Shown piece after piece: positions 12,134 through 23,229 of a stretch of DNA of 64,000 bases (the first letter of the stretch is position 1; every line of letters starts with the position of its first letter). The notes beneath the pieces are model-generated. The model saw only the letters and a program-made list of their open reading frames with translations, was not told where the DNA came from and made no database searches. The DNA is taken from positions 1,984,001 to 2,048,000 of the forward strand of contig JADFUC010001683.1 in NCBI GenBank assembly GCA_019722365.1, in the 5' to 3' direction. A program made the translations under genes and the position numbers. Source of the DNA: Lithospermum erythrorhizon (taxonomy: Eukaryota > Streptophyta > Magnoliopsida > Boraginales > Boraginaceae).

Positions 12134-13328
12134 ATGTCATCAAATAACATATTGAAGGAAGGTTACAAGAAAATGGTGAATATGTTGAGCAAAATAAACC
12201 AAAAGAATAATCAAAATTTCCCAATTTTAAAAGGGCATCCTATAGCACAAGAACATGCCCAAGAAGCAGTTGCATCAACTGACAAGTTCAAAGAGAGAGT
12301 TAATCAAGAAACTATGAAAAAGGAGTTCAAGATTTATAGATGGCATCCTGATAATCCTAACGAGAGGCCTTATCTTCAATCTTACTTTGTCGAGCTCAAT
12401 ACTTGTGGACCTATGGTATTGGGATCAATTCTGAAGGATTCCATGCCTTCTTTTGTGCCCCATTTCATCTCTCCGTTTTATACTTGTCCTTGTACTTTCG
12501 GATTAATTAATAAGGTTCTGAGTTACTTTTTATATTGTCCATTGATTTTTAGGTCCTTAACATAATATCATGAGCATGAAACTACATGGTTTATCAGTAA
12601 TATTGTGCCCATTCATGTCTATAAATAAAATTGTTCATCGTGATCGCACAACCAACAAAAACATGAGCATGCTAAATCAGAAGAGACAAGATAAATTCGC
12701 ATGTACATGATCCTACCATTATGGGCATCAAAGTCCAACTAACGATAGTATTAAGTAGTAGAATTTGAGTTAATGATGAAATTGTTTGGTTTTCTTGATT
12801 TTTGTTGCTTATAGGTTTTGGATGCTCTACAAAAAATAAAATCAGAGGTGGACTCAAGTTTGAGCTACAGGAGGTCATGTATGTGGTTCATGTTCCATGA
12901 ACATAGACGGTGGTAATACTGTGGCTTGCTTGAAGCCAATTGACACAGATACTACCAAGGCTACTGTTATCACTCCTCTTCCTCACATGTTTGTCATCAA
13001 AGATTTGGTTGTTGATCTCACTAATTCATCGTCCATCTGATATTATTTTCTCCCCTGTTTATCTTAAATGAAATTGTAGTCCCACCATAAATGGTTAACA
13101 CATTTATGTTTTGGCAGCCGAGACGATTATGTTGAGGAGAGATTGGAAGCGCTAACAGATGATGAAAAGAAACTATATAGATGTAGGACAATCAAAAACT
13201 GTACTGCATGTTGCCCAAAAAGCCTGAATCCAGCAAATGCAATCAACAAGATGAAGGCTAAGCATTTAGTTTCTCGGCCGGTCGAGGAGGAGGAAAGTTA
13301 TCCACAACATGCAATTGGTCAAGCTTAG
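12134..13328 (+). pseudogene. decayed SDH2-3-like succinate dehydrogenase iron-sulfur subunit
   Basis: Exon 1 (12134-12415), exon 2 (12815-13040) and exon 3 (13118-13328) keep the layout and sequence of plant SDH2 iron-sulfur subunits of respiratory complex II. They are closest to the seed-specific SDH2-3 form, as judged by the exon 3 C-terminus ([10 protein letters not shown], then S-L-N-P-A). The gene is broken. In exon 2 the S-C-R-E-G-I-C-G-S-C ligand motif of the [2Fe-2S] cluster has lost about 11 bases (junction near 12880), shifting the frame. Downstream, exon 2 stops (TGA 13038-13040) just after D-L-V-V-D-L-T-N. The stretch that should carry the C-x-x-C-x-x-C cluster ligands is missing. 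Exon 3 itself remains open. No functional protein is expected. Confidence 0.85.
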
Positions 13329-14223
13329 ATACAAGTATGTGCGATCATATTGTGGTGGTGAAGCAGCAAAAGAGTATAATCTGCAAATGTATCTAATCAA
13401 GTAATCTTAGCTCCGATAGTTACATTACTATTATTATACTCTACAATAAAGGTGCTAGTTTTTATTGACACTTCTTTTTTTTCCTTCCGACAAATTTCGG
13501 CTATGACAAATGCCCTACTAGCTGAATAGGCATACGAAAGCTAAGCTACTTGAATAAGGGCAAGGAGTTATACTTAGAAAAGAGAAGGCCACAGAAGATT
13601 TTATTAAGTTATTTATTTATTACAAAAAGCTCATTCCATAAATCAATAAAAAACAAAAAAAAACTCACCAAAAGTTCACCCACCTATACGGCTATATCCA
13701 TCACACATTATATGCTTTTTCAACAAAATCTCACCAAAATAGGCACAAATCTTTCAAAATCAAAATCTTTTAAAACTCAAAAATCCTCACCCACAAATCA
13801 TCGTGGCTATAAATGTTATGATACTATTAATCGAAAAATTATTATTAGTAGACATGTCATTTTCAACGAAACCTCATATAAATCGGATATCGCTGTCAGT
13901 CGATTCTGGACTGGGCTTCTTTCTACTCATTTTAATTTTCTATCAAAACTCATACCGCTTAATCGACCTGCCAGCAACCCAACCCTTTACCTTCCACAAC
14001 CGACTCAAGATTCACACTCAAGCATTTTAATTGTAAGAGACTCGATAATGGGCCGAAGAATCGCCACCAAGACTAAAGCTTGACAAAGCCTGTGAGTCTT
14101 TCTAAGAGCATTAATAAAACTTCAATCTGGCTCAACTCTTATATCACAATTAACAATCTAAAAAAACTATATAAAATTGTGCTACCCATTGAATTGGACG
14201 GACATAAACGAATGTGGTGACGA
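13329..14223. other. intergenic region
   Basis: About 0.9 kb between two pseudogenes. A 177-codon open frame at 13550-14083 is rich in Lys, Ser, Thr and Asn with no recognisable domain; it looks like chance in A+C-rich DNA. Nothing else is seen. Confidence 0.4.
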
Positions 14224-15615
14224 TTGATTGAAACATTTTCAACAAACCACATTCCCATTCTCCGATGTTCCTTCCCCATCCATCATAATAATAATAATAA
14301 TCCTTCCGGGCAAGAGGGTGCAATTGAGGTGGAGATGGAACCATTGAACAATAATCATAAAGAAACCAACATTATTCAAGAAATGGTTGAAGAAAATGAT
14401 GAGGGCAATAATGTTTTGCCTTATCATGATAATAGCATGATAATAGCAATTGGCATATTGGTATAAGTTATCATGACCAACAACAAAATGAACAAGAAAA
14501 TGTTCATCAGAAAGGAAATTAATATCAACCAACATCAGAACTACTCAACATGTTTCCTTTACCTACTTGTACCCAATCTACTGATTTACTTCCAAATCCA
14601 TCAATTTCTTTAGCAAACTATGCACAAAAATTGAATCTTGCAACTCCTGATGGAACAGTAGCTAATACTGCTGTTTATGACCCATAATTGTTGCCTTTAA
14701 ATGTCTTTCCACATCCTCCTAAGTTGAATGAGTTGTTCCATACCTTACCACATGAGTATTACAACACTTTGGGAGGTAATTCAAGGAGTGGATCACTGCT
14801 TAGTGGGCTAGATAATGATGAGGATGCAATTATGGGTGAATTGTATCAAGATAGTGAGGGGATACCCCTTACAAATGGGGTGTTTGAGTTAACTTCAGTT
14901 GGTGTGGAAGATTTTAGGAAGAACACCAAAGCTTTGCTACTGAAAAGCAAAGGAGAGCGCATTTGAATGACACGTATGCAGGCAGGCTGCAGCTTTGAGG
15001 AGCTTGGTTCCCAACCCCTCCAAGGTACAGTGTATCTTTATCTGCGATAAGTGAAAGTCTAGTTAATTGTCAATTTGATCGCGGTAGATATGACCACGTC
15101 TCGATTTATTGTTGTAGATTTGGTCTGTGGTAGTCTATACAGCGGAACTATTAAGTATATGTAAATCACATAGCACGTTAGATGGAAATAACTAACTACT
15201 CCATCCATTTGGAGACCATTCTGCAATTTAGAGTATGAGGGATTAAATCTAAAAATATATCATACTATGTTCACGATTAAATTATCATGTTATAAGTTCT
15301 GATTTTGTTTTATTGATTTATTGTTATTTGGGGACAATGAAGCATGATAGAGTGTCTGTTGTTGGAGATGCTATTCGTTACATTGAAGAACTAAAGAGGG
15401 TGGTAAATGAGCTCAAATTTCTTGTGGACAAGAAAAGATGTGCCAAAGAGACAATCAAGCAGCCAAAAATGGAAGATGGGTTGGAGATCAAAGAGCGAAA
15501 AACCGAGAATATTGATGATCATCAACCTTACAATGGATCATTATCTTTGAGAAGTTCATGGCTTAATAGGAAGTCTAAGAATACAGAAGTTCTTGCAGAT
15601 TGGCAGATGACTTAA
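14224..15615 (+). pseudogene. decayed bHLH transcription factor (tapetal bHLH10/89/91-like)
   Basis: Fragments in order: an Asn-rich N-terminus to a stop near 14466; N-Y-A-Q-K-L-N-L-A-T-P-D with a TAA at 14684; L-N-V-F-P-H-P-P-K-L and a Gly/Asp-rich stretch; then the basic region. T-E-K-Q-R-R-A-H-L-N is read from 14939 in a frame shifted from the preceding one. It is broken again by an insertion near 14980-14990 before L-R-S-L-V-P-N-P-S-K. After an intron (donor about 15027, exon from 15343) comes helix 2, D-R-V-S-V-V-G-D-A-I-R-Y-I, and a tail to L-R-S-S-W-L-N-R-K-S-K. The motifs resemble Arabidopsis bHLH010/089/091, tapetum regulators acting with DYT1, by recognition. At least two frameshifts and two stops make it a pseudogene. 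Confidence 0.8.
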
Positions 15616-16490
15616 CAAGACAAGTTCAAAATCATCAATCATCATGGACCTTCATAACATTGTTAGTAGTGGTAGCAAGATTAAAGTTTATATGAGTTTA
15701 TGAACATTTAATTGACTGTATTAAGTTAATGACTGTGACAATGTTGAATCTACAATATTCATGAACAATAATATATGTTCCACATTGGATCTCATCTTTT
15801 TCTTTCTTCGTAATCGTTATATTATACTGCCATTACCAACTGTTAAGGAAGTACACAGTTTAGTTCATGGCTGAAACAGGATGTTTTGCTCTACAGAAGA
15901 AATGTTTTAAGGATTAAACAGTTTAGTCCTCCATATTTATTTATCGTCATAACTCATTTATTCGATCTTTTAACTAAAATATTACAATCTTTAAATTAGT
16001 CTACATTTTAATAAACATAGTAATCTCTTAAAATTTTAGTATAAAAAATCGAGATGATTTGGTCGAACAATTTATCAAATATCAAGAATCATAGGGAGAA
16101 AAAGAATACCAAAACAAAAAACAAAAATACTATAAGGTTAAATTGATTTTTAAATATATTTTCGACTTTATAAATAGTTGTAATATAATCAATCAAATAT
16201 ATCATATAACTTCCAAAATTGAAAAGGTAAACGAGCAAACATCGAACACCAAACAATTAAAAAAATATGGGAAAGAAGTAGAGTGTACTCTATTAAATTT
16301 GTTGGAAGGCCTATATTTCCGGATTAAGTCGATAGTATAACTCTTTGTCCAAGAAACCTCAAATAAACCCTGTCGGGAACTCTCAAACAAAAACCAAAAC
16401 ATTATACGTAATTCAGTTCATATAAAACTCAGATTATTACAAAACATTATTTAATCCAACAAAAATTTAGCAAAAAAAAAGACACTGAAA
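15616..16490. other. intergenic region upstream of the HCC2-like gene
   Basis: AT-rich, with no motifs or open frames worth calling. It should include the promoter of the next gene. Confidence 0.4.
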
Positions 16491-19400
16491 ATGTCAATTT
16501 CAAGGTTAAGATTTCTCCTCAAAGATCAATCTTTCAATAATTTCAAACGGTAATTAATCTTTCTTTAATTATTCTGAATTTCATAATTATACTCTAAATT
16601 ACTTGATAATGAAGATATTATTAGTTATTAGCTTGTTAAAAGTAGTTGTTATTTAGTTTTTATTTCATGATTTAGCTTGTATTAGCAGATAGTTTTTCCA
16701 ATTTTTTAGTTTATAGAGATTAATTTATAGTTGAATATGATTATTTTAGAGTCAAAATGGATTTTTTTTAAATTATATAAATTAATTTTTAGTTGAATAA
16801 GATTAAGTTAGAGTCAAATTTGAGTTTTTTGAGTGCCCAGTTAAATAGAAATGTTGGTAGTATGGACAATTGAGTTGTACACATGAGTGCTTAGTGTATA
16901 TTCCAAAATTTTAGACATTAATTTTTAATTGAGTAAGTTAATTTAGAGTCAAAATCGAGTTTCTTCAAGTACCCAGTTAAATAAAAATGTAGGTAGTATA
17001 AATAATTGAATTGTACAAGAAGTTTGTTTATTTAAGGCTATGGAGTCTGAGTTGAGGTGATACTGGCAAAAAACTCCTCAAACTATTGAAAATTGTATTG
17101 AGTTTTGTTCCAATTTCATTTCTTTCTAATTTCATGGCTCAAACAAAATAACTGGTTTGGTATATCTTTAGAGTTTATGGATTTCGGATCTTAAAATCGT
17201 CGAGCTTTGCATAATGCCTGACCGTTTAGGATATACCACCGGATTTTTTATTAAAGAAGACTTTAGTTAGTAAAAAGATGGGAAAGGGGTGACAAATTGG
17301 AAGAAACCGAGGCCGGAAAGACGGGTTGCTTGACTCTGATTTTGTGTGGTGCATATGTATTTCATTTATTTAGGCTGTGTCCATGATAAGGTGATTCAAT
17401 CCAATGCAAAATTATGGAAGAAACGAAAGATAGCGAAGTACGAGTTCAGTTAGGAACTTAGGATGGATAAGTGCTCACTACTAAGATGTTCCTTTCTAAA
17501 AGAATTATCTCCTTTATGGCAGATAGATGGCATAGAAGTTTTTGGGCTTTGTCATCTGTCATTTTGTCATTTTTTCTTTGCAATTAAAAATGTATAAGAA
17601 TCTCCTTTAAGCACCTGGCATATCTTTCATCTCTTACATTTAATCTTAAGTCGGTGAAGTGGTTACCGTTACTCTATTAAATTTACTTTTTTGCAAAATG
17701 GATTGATGGTTGTTTTTATATATTATGAGGCATGATTCACATTGGGTTAGTAAATTTAATTCTTAGTTTCTTATATCTGCTGATGATGTTAATACTCACA
17801 CTTTAGCATATTATTTGAGAGAAGAGAAACAGAAACAAGTGTTATGAAGTCAAAGAAATGTAGCTCCAATGAATGGAATCTTGACTAAACACATTCAAGT
17901 CCTCAAGTACTTGCAGCTTCGCTGACCAGCATAATAACATGTTACAAGTGCATTCATCTTACCTAATTAGTTTGCTCCCTCTTAATCCAGGGTTGGTCCA
18001 GTGAAGAGATTTCATTCTTCTAGTCCCATGGCCATGAAATCTGAGAAACGTGTTTACAGTTATTCGCTCCCCAAAAGCTCTCCTCCTCCTCGTGGGTGGT
18101 CACCGTTCCTCATAGTATGCTTATGTTTTCTTTGAACCATTCTGTAATACCTAGATGGTAGATGCATTTGTGATGTTTCCAGAAACTTCCCTATTATGTG
18201 AAATCCTTGTTAATTCTATTTTTCTTGTTTCATTGTTTTAGCCTGCTGCTTTGACTGGATTTGGTGGGTTGGTCTTATTCCTTCATTATAATGATGAAAG
18301 GAGAGCAATACCTAAAGGTTTTAATTTTTCACTAGTTCATCTCTTTTATTGAGCAATATGGTTGTTACTGTCTCTATTTGTAAATCAACATTGACTTTTG
18401 AAATTCTTGACAGTTCAAATTTTGTCATTTGTTCTTAAAACAAATTATCTATTATTAGGCCACTGTTGTATATTGAAGATCAATAGACCTCTACCTAAGT
18501 CAAAGTTCGGTAGTTCATGAGATAAGATTGAAGCACGTTCCATTTTCAAATCTTGGTTGGTGGAATGCTCCGGAGCAAACGTGGTCAGCTGCATGAGTGC
18601 ATTAGATTTATGTTCTTATTTTTAGTTTTGAAATGAATTATCAGACACTAATTCCAATAGTTCACCTTCTTTGGATCCTAATGCTGCTCTCACGAAATAT
18701 GATCAGGGCAAGAGGTAAAGTTCGAAAGAAGCGATACCCCCCAAGGACCTATAATTGGTGGGCCTTTCAGCCTAATGAATACTGAAGGCAAGGTAGTCAC
18801 AGAACGCTCCCTTATTGGAAATTGGGTTCTTCTCTACTTCGGGTATACTTCGTCTCCAGATGTTGGGCCAGCAGAAGTTCAGAAAATGGCCAAGGCTGTT
18901 GCTCTATTAGGTGTTGGTCCTTTCCTTCTTTCTATACAAATAAAATTTCTGTGTTAGGTCAGCTGAAATTTCCTCTTTCTGTTATTTTGTTGCTATAAGA
19001 TTCAAAACATAGTGTCAAGGTTCAACCAACATTTGTTACACTTGATCCTCAACGTGACACACCATCCCAGCTTAGTGCCTATCTCAAAGGTTAGATTTAA
19101 TTTGGCCTTCTACTATTACTATTATTAACAGAGATAATGAATGCTGATTGTGTTGATCGTCATGTTTCCGCTTATATGTGTATTGAGTCAGAGTTTGATC
19201 CACGGATATTGGGGCTGACTGGACCAGTTGGTGCTATAAGACAGATGGCACAGGAATACCGAGTTTTCTATAGAAAGATTGATGAAGAGGGGAATGATTA
19301 TCTTGTTGAATGTTCCCATAACATGTAAGCTCAATTCTTCTCAACCCCTCATACCCGTCGCCCCTAGCATTTCTAACCACTGGTTTCTGTAACCTCTACA

Positions 19401-19504
19401 GGTATCTACTGAACCCTGAAATGAAAGTTGTGAGATGCTTTGGGGTGGAGTACAACGCGGAGGAACTTGCAGAGGCAATTCTCAAAGATATGAACAAAAC
19501 ATGA
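16491..19504 (+). CDS. HCC2: SCO1-like mitochondrial copper-chaperone homologue, HCC2 type, 7 exons, 262 aa
   Basis: Exons 16491-16549, 17991-18114, 18242-18317, 18707-18910, 19000-19089, 19192-19324 and 19402-19504 (789 nt) join in frame. The N-terminus is Arg/Ser-rich without acids (M-S-I-S-R-L-R-F-L-L), a mitochondrial presequence. A membrane anchor follows (about 63-80, P-A-A-L-T-G-F-G-G-L-V-L-F-L), then H-Y-N-D-E-R-R-A and a thioredoxin-fold SCO domain. Family signatures include G-P-I-I-G-G-P-F, W-V-L-L-Y-F-G-Y, T-L-D-P-Q-R-D-T-P and C-F-G-V-E-Y. SCO1 proteins deliver copper to cytochrome c oxidase through a C-x-x-x-C pair. Here the site reads S-S-P-D-V-G-P, so both cysteines are absent, as in plant HCC2. 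Role is therefore probably redox or stress related rather than direct copper insertion. Intron 1 is long (1.44 kb). Confidence 0.92.
16712..17030. repeat. imperfect tandem repeat in intron 1 of the HCC2-like gene
   Basis: Units beginning ATTAATTT.TAGTTGA.TA with TTAGAGTCAAA recur near 16709, 16782 and 16918. The last two also share GAGT.CCCAGTTAAATA and GGTAGTAT...AATTGA.TTGTACA, about 137 bp apart. Confidence 0.7.
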
Positions 19505-19925
19505 CAGTATTTTTACCGCAAAATCAGATACTCGCCTTCTCCAGCTAGGTAAGAGGAGAACTTTTTGTCAGCCTAACATATTACCCTATTCACATGATCG
19601 AATTGTCAGACAGTAGGGAGACATTGATTGTTGTTTGATTCACGCTTATCAAATTTGTTAGGCGTTCAAACTCTTAAATCATTCGAGTGTTCAGCTAACA
19701 ATTCATGTTGATATATGGCAAGAATGCTAATGAAGTAGTGCATTTGGAAACTGGATTCCTTGTTTCAGTTCATCTATATTTTTTTCTAGTCTCCACACTG
19801 TCAAAAACAAAATCTATCTATGTATATATAAAAGCACGAGTTGCCTTAAGAGTTTGTTCTCTTTTCCGTGATTGAACGAACTAAAATACCCTTAATGCAA
19901 TGTATAATTGTATTTTGATCAATTT

Positions 19926-20421
19926 TAATTAAACTAAAAGATTACAAATACAAATCTTATAATATAGGATTCTACATGCAAATAAATTGTTCTACTTTAG
20001 GACTTTATTTTATCTGTATATGTTATTAATAAAACATAATTAACGTAATATTAAATTATACAAGGTGACATCTTAAACATAGTACTCCTTCCATTTCATT
20101 CCATAATCTAAGACACTTTTGCCATTTTGGAAAATCCCAAAATATCAGTCCTCAGGAAAAACAATCTGAGTTCGACTTTTGTGTTTCTTCATTTATTTTT
20201 TGTTCCACTTTAAATATCCCTACATAAATAATAATTGAATTTAACATTTTTTATAAGTTTTAATTAAACTAAAAGACTACAAATACAAATACAAATACTA
20301 TAATATAAGAAACTACATGCAAATAAAATTGTTTTACTTTAGGATTCTATTTTATCTATATACGTTATTAATAAAACATAATTACATAACATTCATTATA
20401 CAAAACATCTTAAACATAGTA
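19926..20421. repeat. long direct duplication, about 160 bp each, 335 bp apart
   Basis: TAATTAAACTAAAAGA.TACAAATACAAAT starts at 19926 and 20261. Homology runs through CTACATGCAAATAAA, TTACTTTAGGA, TTATTAATAAAACATAATTA and ends at ACATCTTAAACATAGTA (about 20083 and 20421). The spacer begins with a CTCCTTCC motif, suggesting an insertion or a duplicated mobile element. Confidence 0.8.
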
Positions 20422-20914
20422 ACATACACACTTTTGCTCGGATGATATATATTTCCATTATTTAAAGTTATTTTACGTGAATCAATTGGACCATTTGTTT
20501 AATACGTACTACATTTTTTTGGGTCGGTCAATCAATGTGTAAGTGAGTATTGTATGAAATTAATTCATATTGTTAGTTTGATTTAATAAAACTCTACCCA
20601 AAACCAATGTGTAAACATGTGTACAAATTATTTAAAATATTAATATTTAATTTAATTTATTTAAAAATATTATATTTTTGTTTGAGTCAAAATTATGTAT
20701 ATCAATTAGGACTATAAAGTTTGATAATTGATAAATAAAATAATTCTAGAGATAGACAATCTTTCGGATCGATGGAGCTACTTAAGTTGTATCAATGGCG
20801 TAATAATTTGACGAGTTTTGGCTTGTTAAAAAATCTTAACTTAATATTTTTATAAAAAAATTGTTTAGTACTTAGTGAAAATATATCAACCTGGTATTCC
20901 AACCTAATTTGTTA

Positions 20915-21171
20915 CTCCTTCCGTTTTTTATAGTTGTCCTTTTAGCCCAAAAAAATTGTTTTTATAGTTGTCGTTTAACTTAATAAATTACATTTTTACA
21001 TTTTCAATGTACTTTTTGACTACTTTTTTTCTTGAAATAAACAACTTGACCAATGATATTATTATTCGATTGGTTATTAGATTCTACATTTTGATGCGTT
21101 TTGACTATTTTTTCTTTTTCTTAATCTATGTACAATGTCTTTAAAACAACAAGCTAAAAAAGCAGGAGGAA
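20915..21171. mobile_element. Stowaway-like MITE
   Basis: Begins CTCCTTCCGTTTTTTATAGTTGT and ends with a rough inverted copy (AAGCTAAAAAAGCAGGAGGAA), flanked by TA on both sides. About 257 bp, AT-rich, non-coding. These are hallmarks of Stowaway (Tc1/mariner-type) MITEs. Confidence 0.65.
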
Positions 21172-21269
21172 TATTAACATGTATTTTGATTCAGGTACAT
21201 TGTTGTATATGTCGATAAAGATCATAATGTTTATTTACTTTTATATATTGAAATGAGAAAATTGAAAAT

Positions 21270-21770
21270 TCTTAGAGATGAAGGTATGCTTAACAGTTTA
21301 TATAATCATAAATTTTAAATTTTGTTGGTTAATTTAAATAATTGTGGCAATTGAAATAGAAAGTTGAAGGCAGATTTTTTGAAGAGGATATAGTAAGTAG
21401 TATTTGTAAATTTAGGGTTTTGATGATAGAGTTTGAATAATTTGATTATTGAAAGAAAATTGAGCAATGAATTGAGAGATGGATATAGTTTGTAGGATTA
21501 ACAAATTTTGAATTTTGTTGGTTGAGCTCAAATAATTTTGACTATTGAAAGACAAATTAAACGGTTTTTTAGAGATGAATTTAGTATGTAGCATTCATAA
21601 GTTTTGAATCTTGGTGGTCGATTTATAAATAATTTTAATACATTGAAAAGAAAATTAAATGACACTTTAGAAATGGGTATTAATATTGGTTTTGAATTTT
21701 GTTGATTGAGTTTTAAATAATTTTACTGTTGAAAAAGAAAATCATATAATCTTTTTATCTATGGATTTAG
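21270..21770. repeat. minisatellite, about 95-bp unit, five diverged copies
   Basis: Each unit carries TTTTGAATTTTGTTGGTTGAGTTTAAATAATTTTGACTATTGAAAG-like sequence in part. Copies start near 21311, 21409, 21503, 21600 and 21689, that is 89 to 98 bp apart. Confidence 0.75.
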
Positions 21771-22229
21771 TATGCTTATAGTGTTCTTAGGCAATTTGAT
21801 GAGGTTGAAGTATTTTAGTAATTATTTACCCAAATTTTTTATATAATTATAAAGGATAAATTTATTTAGGAGTATTTTGTGTATAATAATATAGATATAT
21901 ACCAAATATTCTAGATAGTCATAGATTATCTAGATATCTACAATACATAAGTAATGAATTTATAGTAAGAAAAGCGTGATTCAGATAAATCCAGCATTCT
22001 TTAAGCAATTCATTTTAAAGTACAACATCATGATTATATATTATATATTAATTTTTCATAAAAAAAGATAAAAGATGCATAACTTTTAGTTGTTTGATAT
22101 TGAATTTTTAGATGATGGTTTAAATGATAAAGATATTATTAAAATTATTATGACTTCAAAGTTTTCGGAGGATGTGATGTAGTGAAGAATATTTAGAACT
22201 TGGTTCGATTAAATGTAAGTGGATGGGCG

Positions 22230-22620
22230 AGTTTTTTCTTTTAAAAGAAATGGGTATCGTTTAAATTTATAAAAAGATTAATTTATTACCATTTTCCTGT
22301 ATAGAATTTTTCAACAATTAAACAATGATGAAGTGAAGTATTTAAGTTAAGCAGTTATATCATGTAAGAGGCGGGTAAAGATTTTTTAAGGAAGCTGGTG
22401 TTTGAGATTTATAAAAATTATATTCATGGTTTGTTTACTACATACAATTTTTCACAAATTAACTTGATGAGGATGGCTTGATGAAACGGTAATCTTTGTT
22501 AGTGCAAATCGTCATAAGGGACTTTTTTAAAGAAACCGGTACCATAAATTTATGAAAATTAATTTATTACATACTTTTAATTTCTCTATTTTAACTTACT
22601 TTTATTTAAAGTTTTGGATG
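22230..22620. repeat. diverged tandem repeat, about 142-bp unit, three copies
   Basis: TTTATAAAAA.ATTAATTTA or close variants occur near 22266, 22408 and 22549. Each is preceded by TTTTTTAA.GAA and followed by a TTACTACATAC.ATTT-like stretch. Confidence 0.6.
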
Positions 22621-23229
22621 ATTAATTCGTCTCCACGTTATTTCATTTATTGACTCCTCAATTTGAACAGGACCAAAATTTGGAATTTTCATTTGGAAAA
22701 TGGAACTACAGATATTCTAATTTTATTACTTTTTGCCATTATAACATTATAACAAAGAAATCATATCTTGATAAAAGTAAACATAACGTTCGCTTTTTAC
22801 TGTTGGATTTAAAGAGTGTGAGTTGAAATTAATTGTCAGTGCCATTATGGATAATATAATTATTGTCCCACCACGGACAGGCTTTAATAATTAAAAGAGG
22901 AAAGGTGCTCTTTCTCTGTGGACTTGTTTGGCTTCAGTAATGTAACATATTACCAGATATTAACTCTTGTCTAAGCGGTATAAGGAAGGTCGGATATTAT
23001 GTAACCTTAACTGGTTAAATTTAAATCTAACAGTTTAATATGAGGATGCTAGAATACTATTTTGAGGTTAGTGCCATTTTGAACTAACCTATTAATCACA
23101 TGGTAGCATGGACCGATCAAGGCAGAGAGCCGTATCATGGTTATGACAGTGATAAGTTCGGACCCATGGTGAATGATAAAGGATGATTCCATGTTGGATA
23201 TGTCAATCTCTTGAATTTGACCTGGAATA

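Larger units (their letters stand above)
19505..23229. other. repeat-rich intergenic region
   Basis: AT-rich DNA without genes. It contains a 335-bp-period duplication (19926-20421), a Stowaway-like MITE (20915-21171) and two minisatellite arrays (21270-21770 and 22230-22620), listed separately. Confidence 0.6.

Noticed and set aside
13550..14083. 177-codon open frame between two pseudogenes
   Set aside because: Low-complexity Lys/Ser/Thr/Asn composition and no conserved motif; long only because stops are scarce in C+A-rich DNA.
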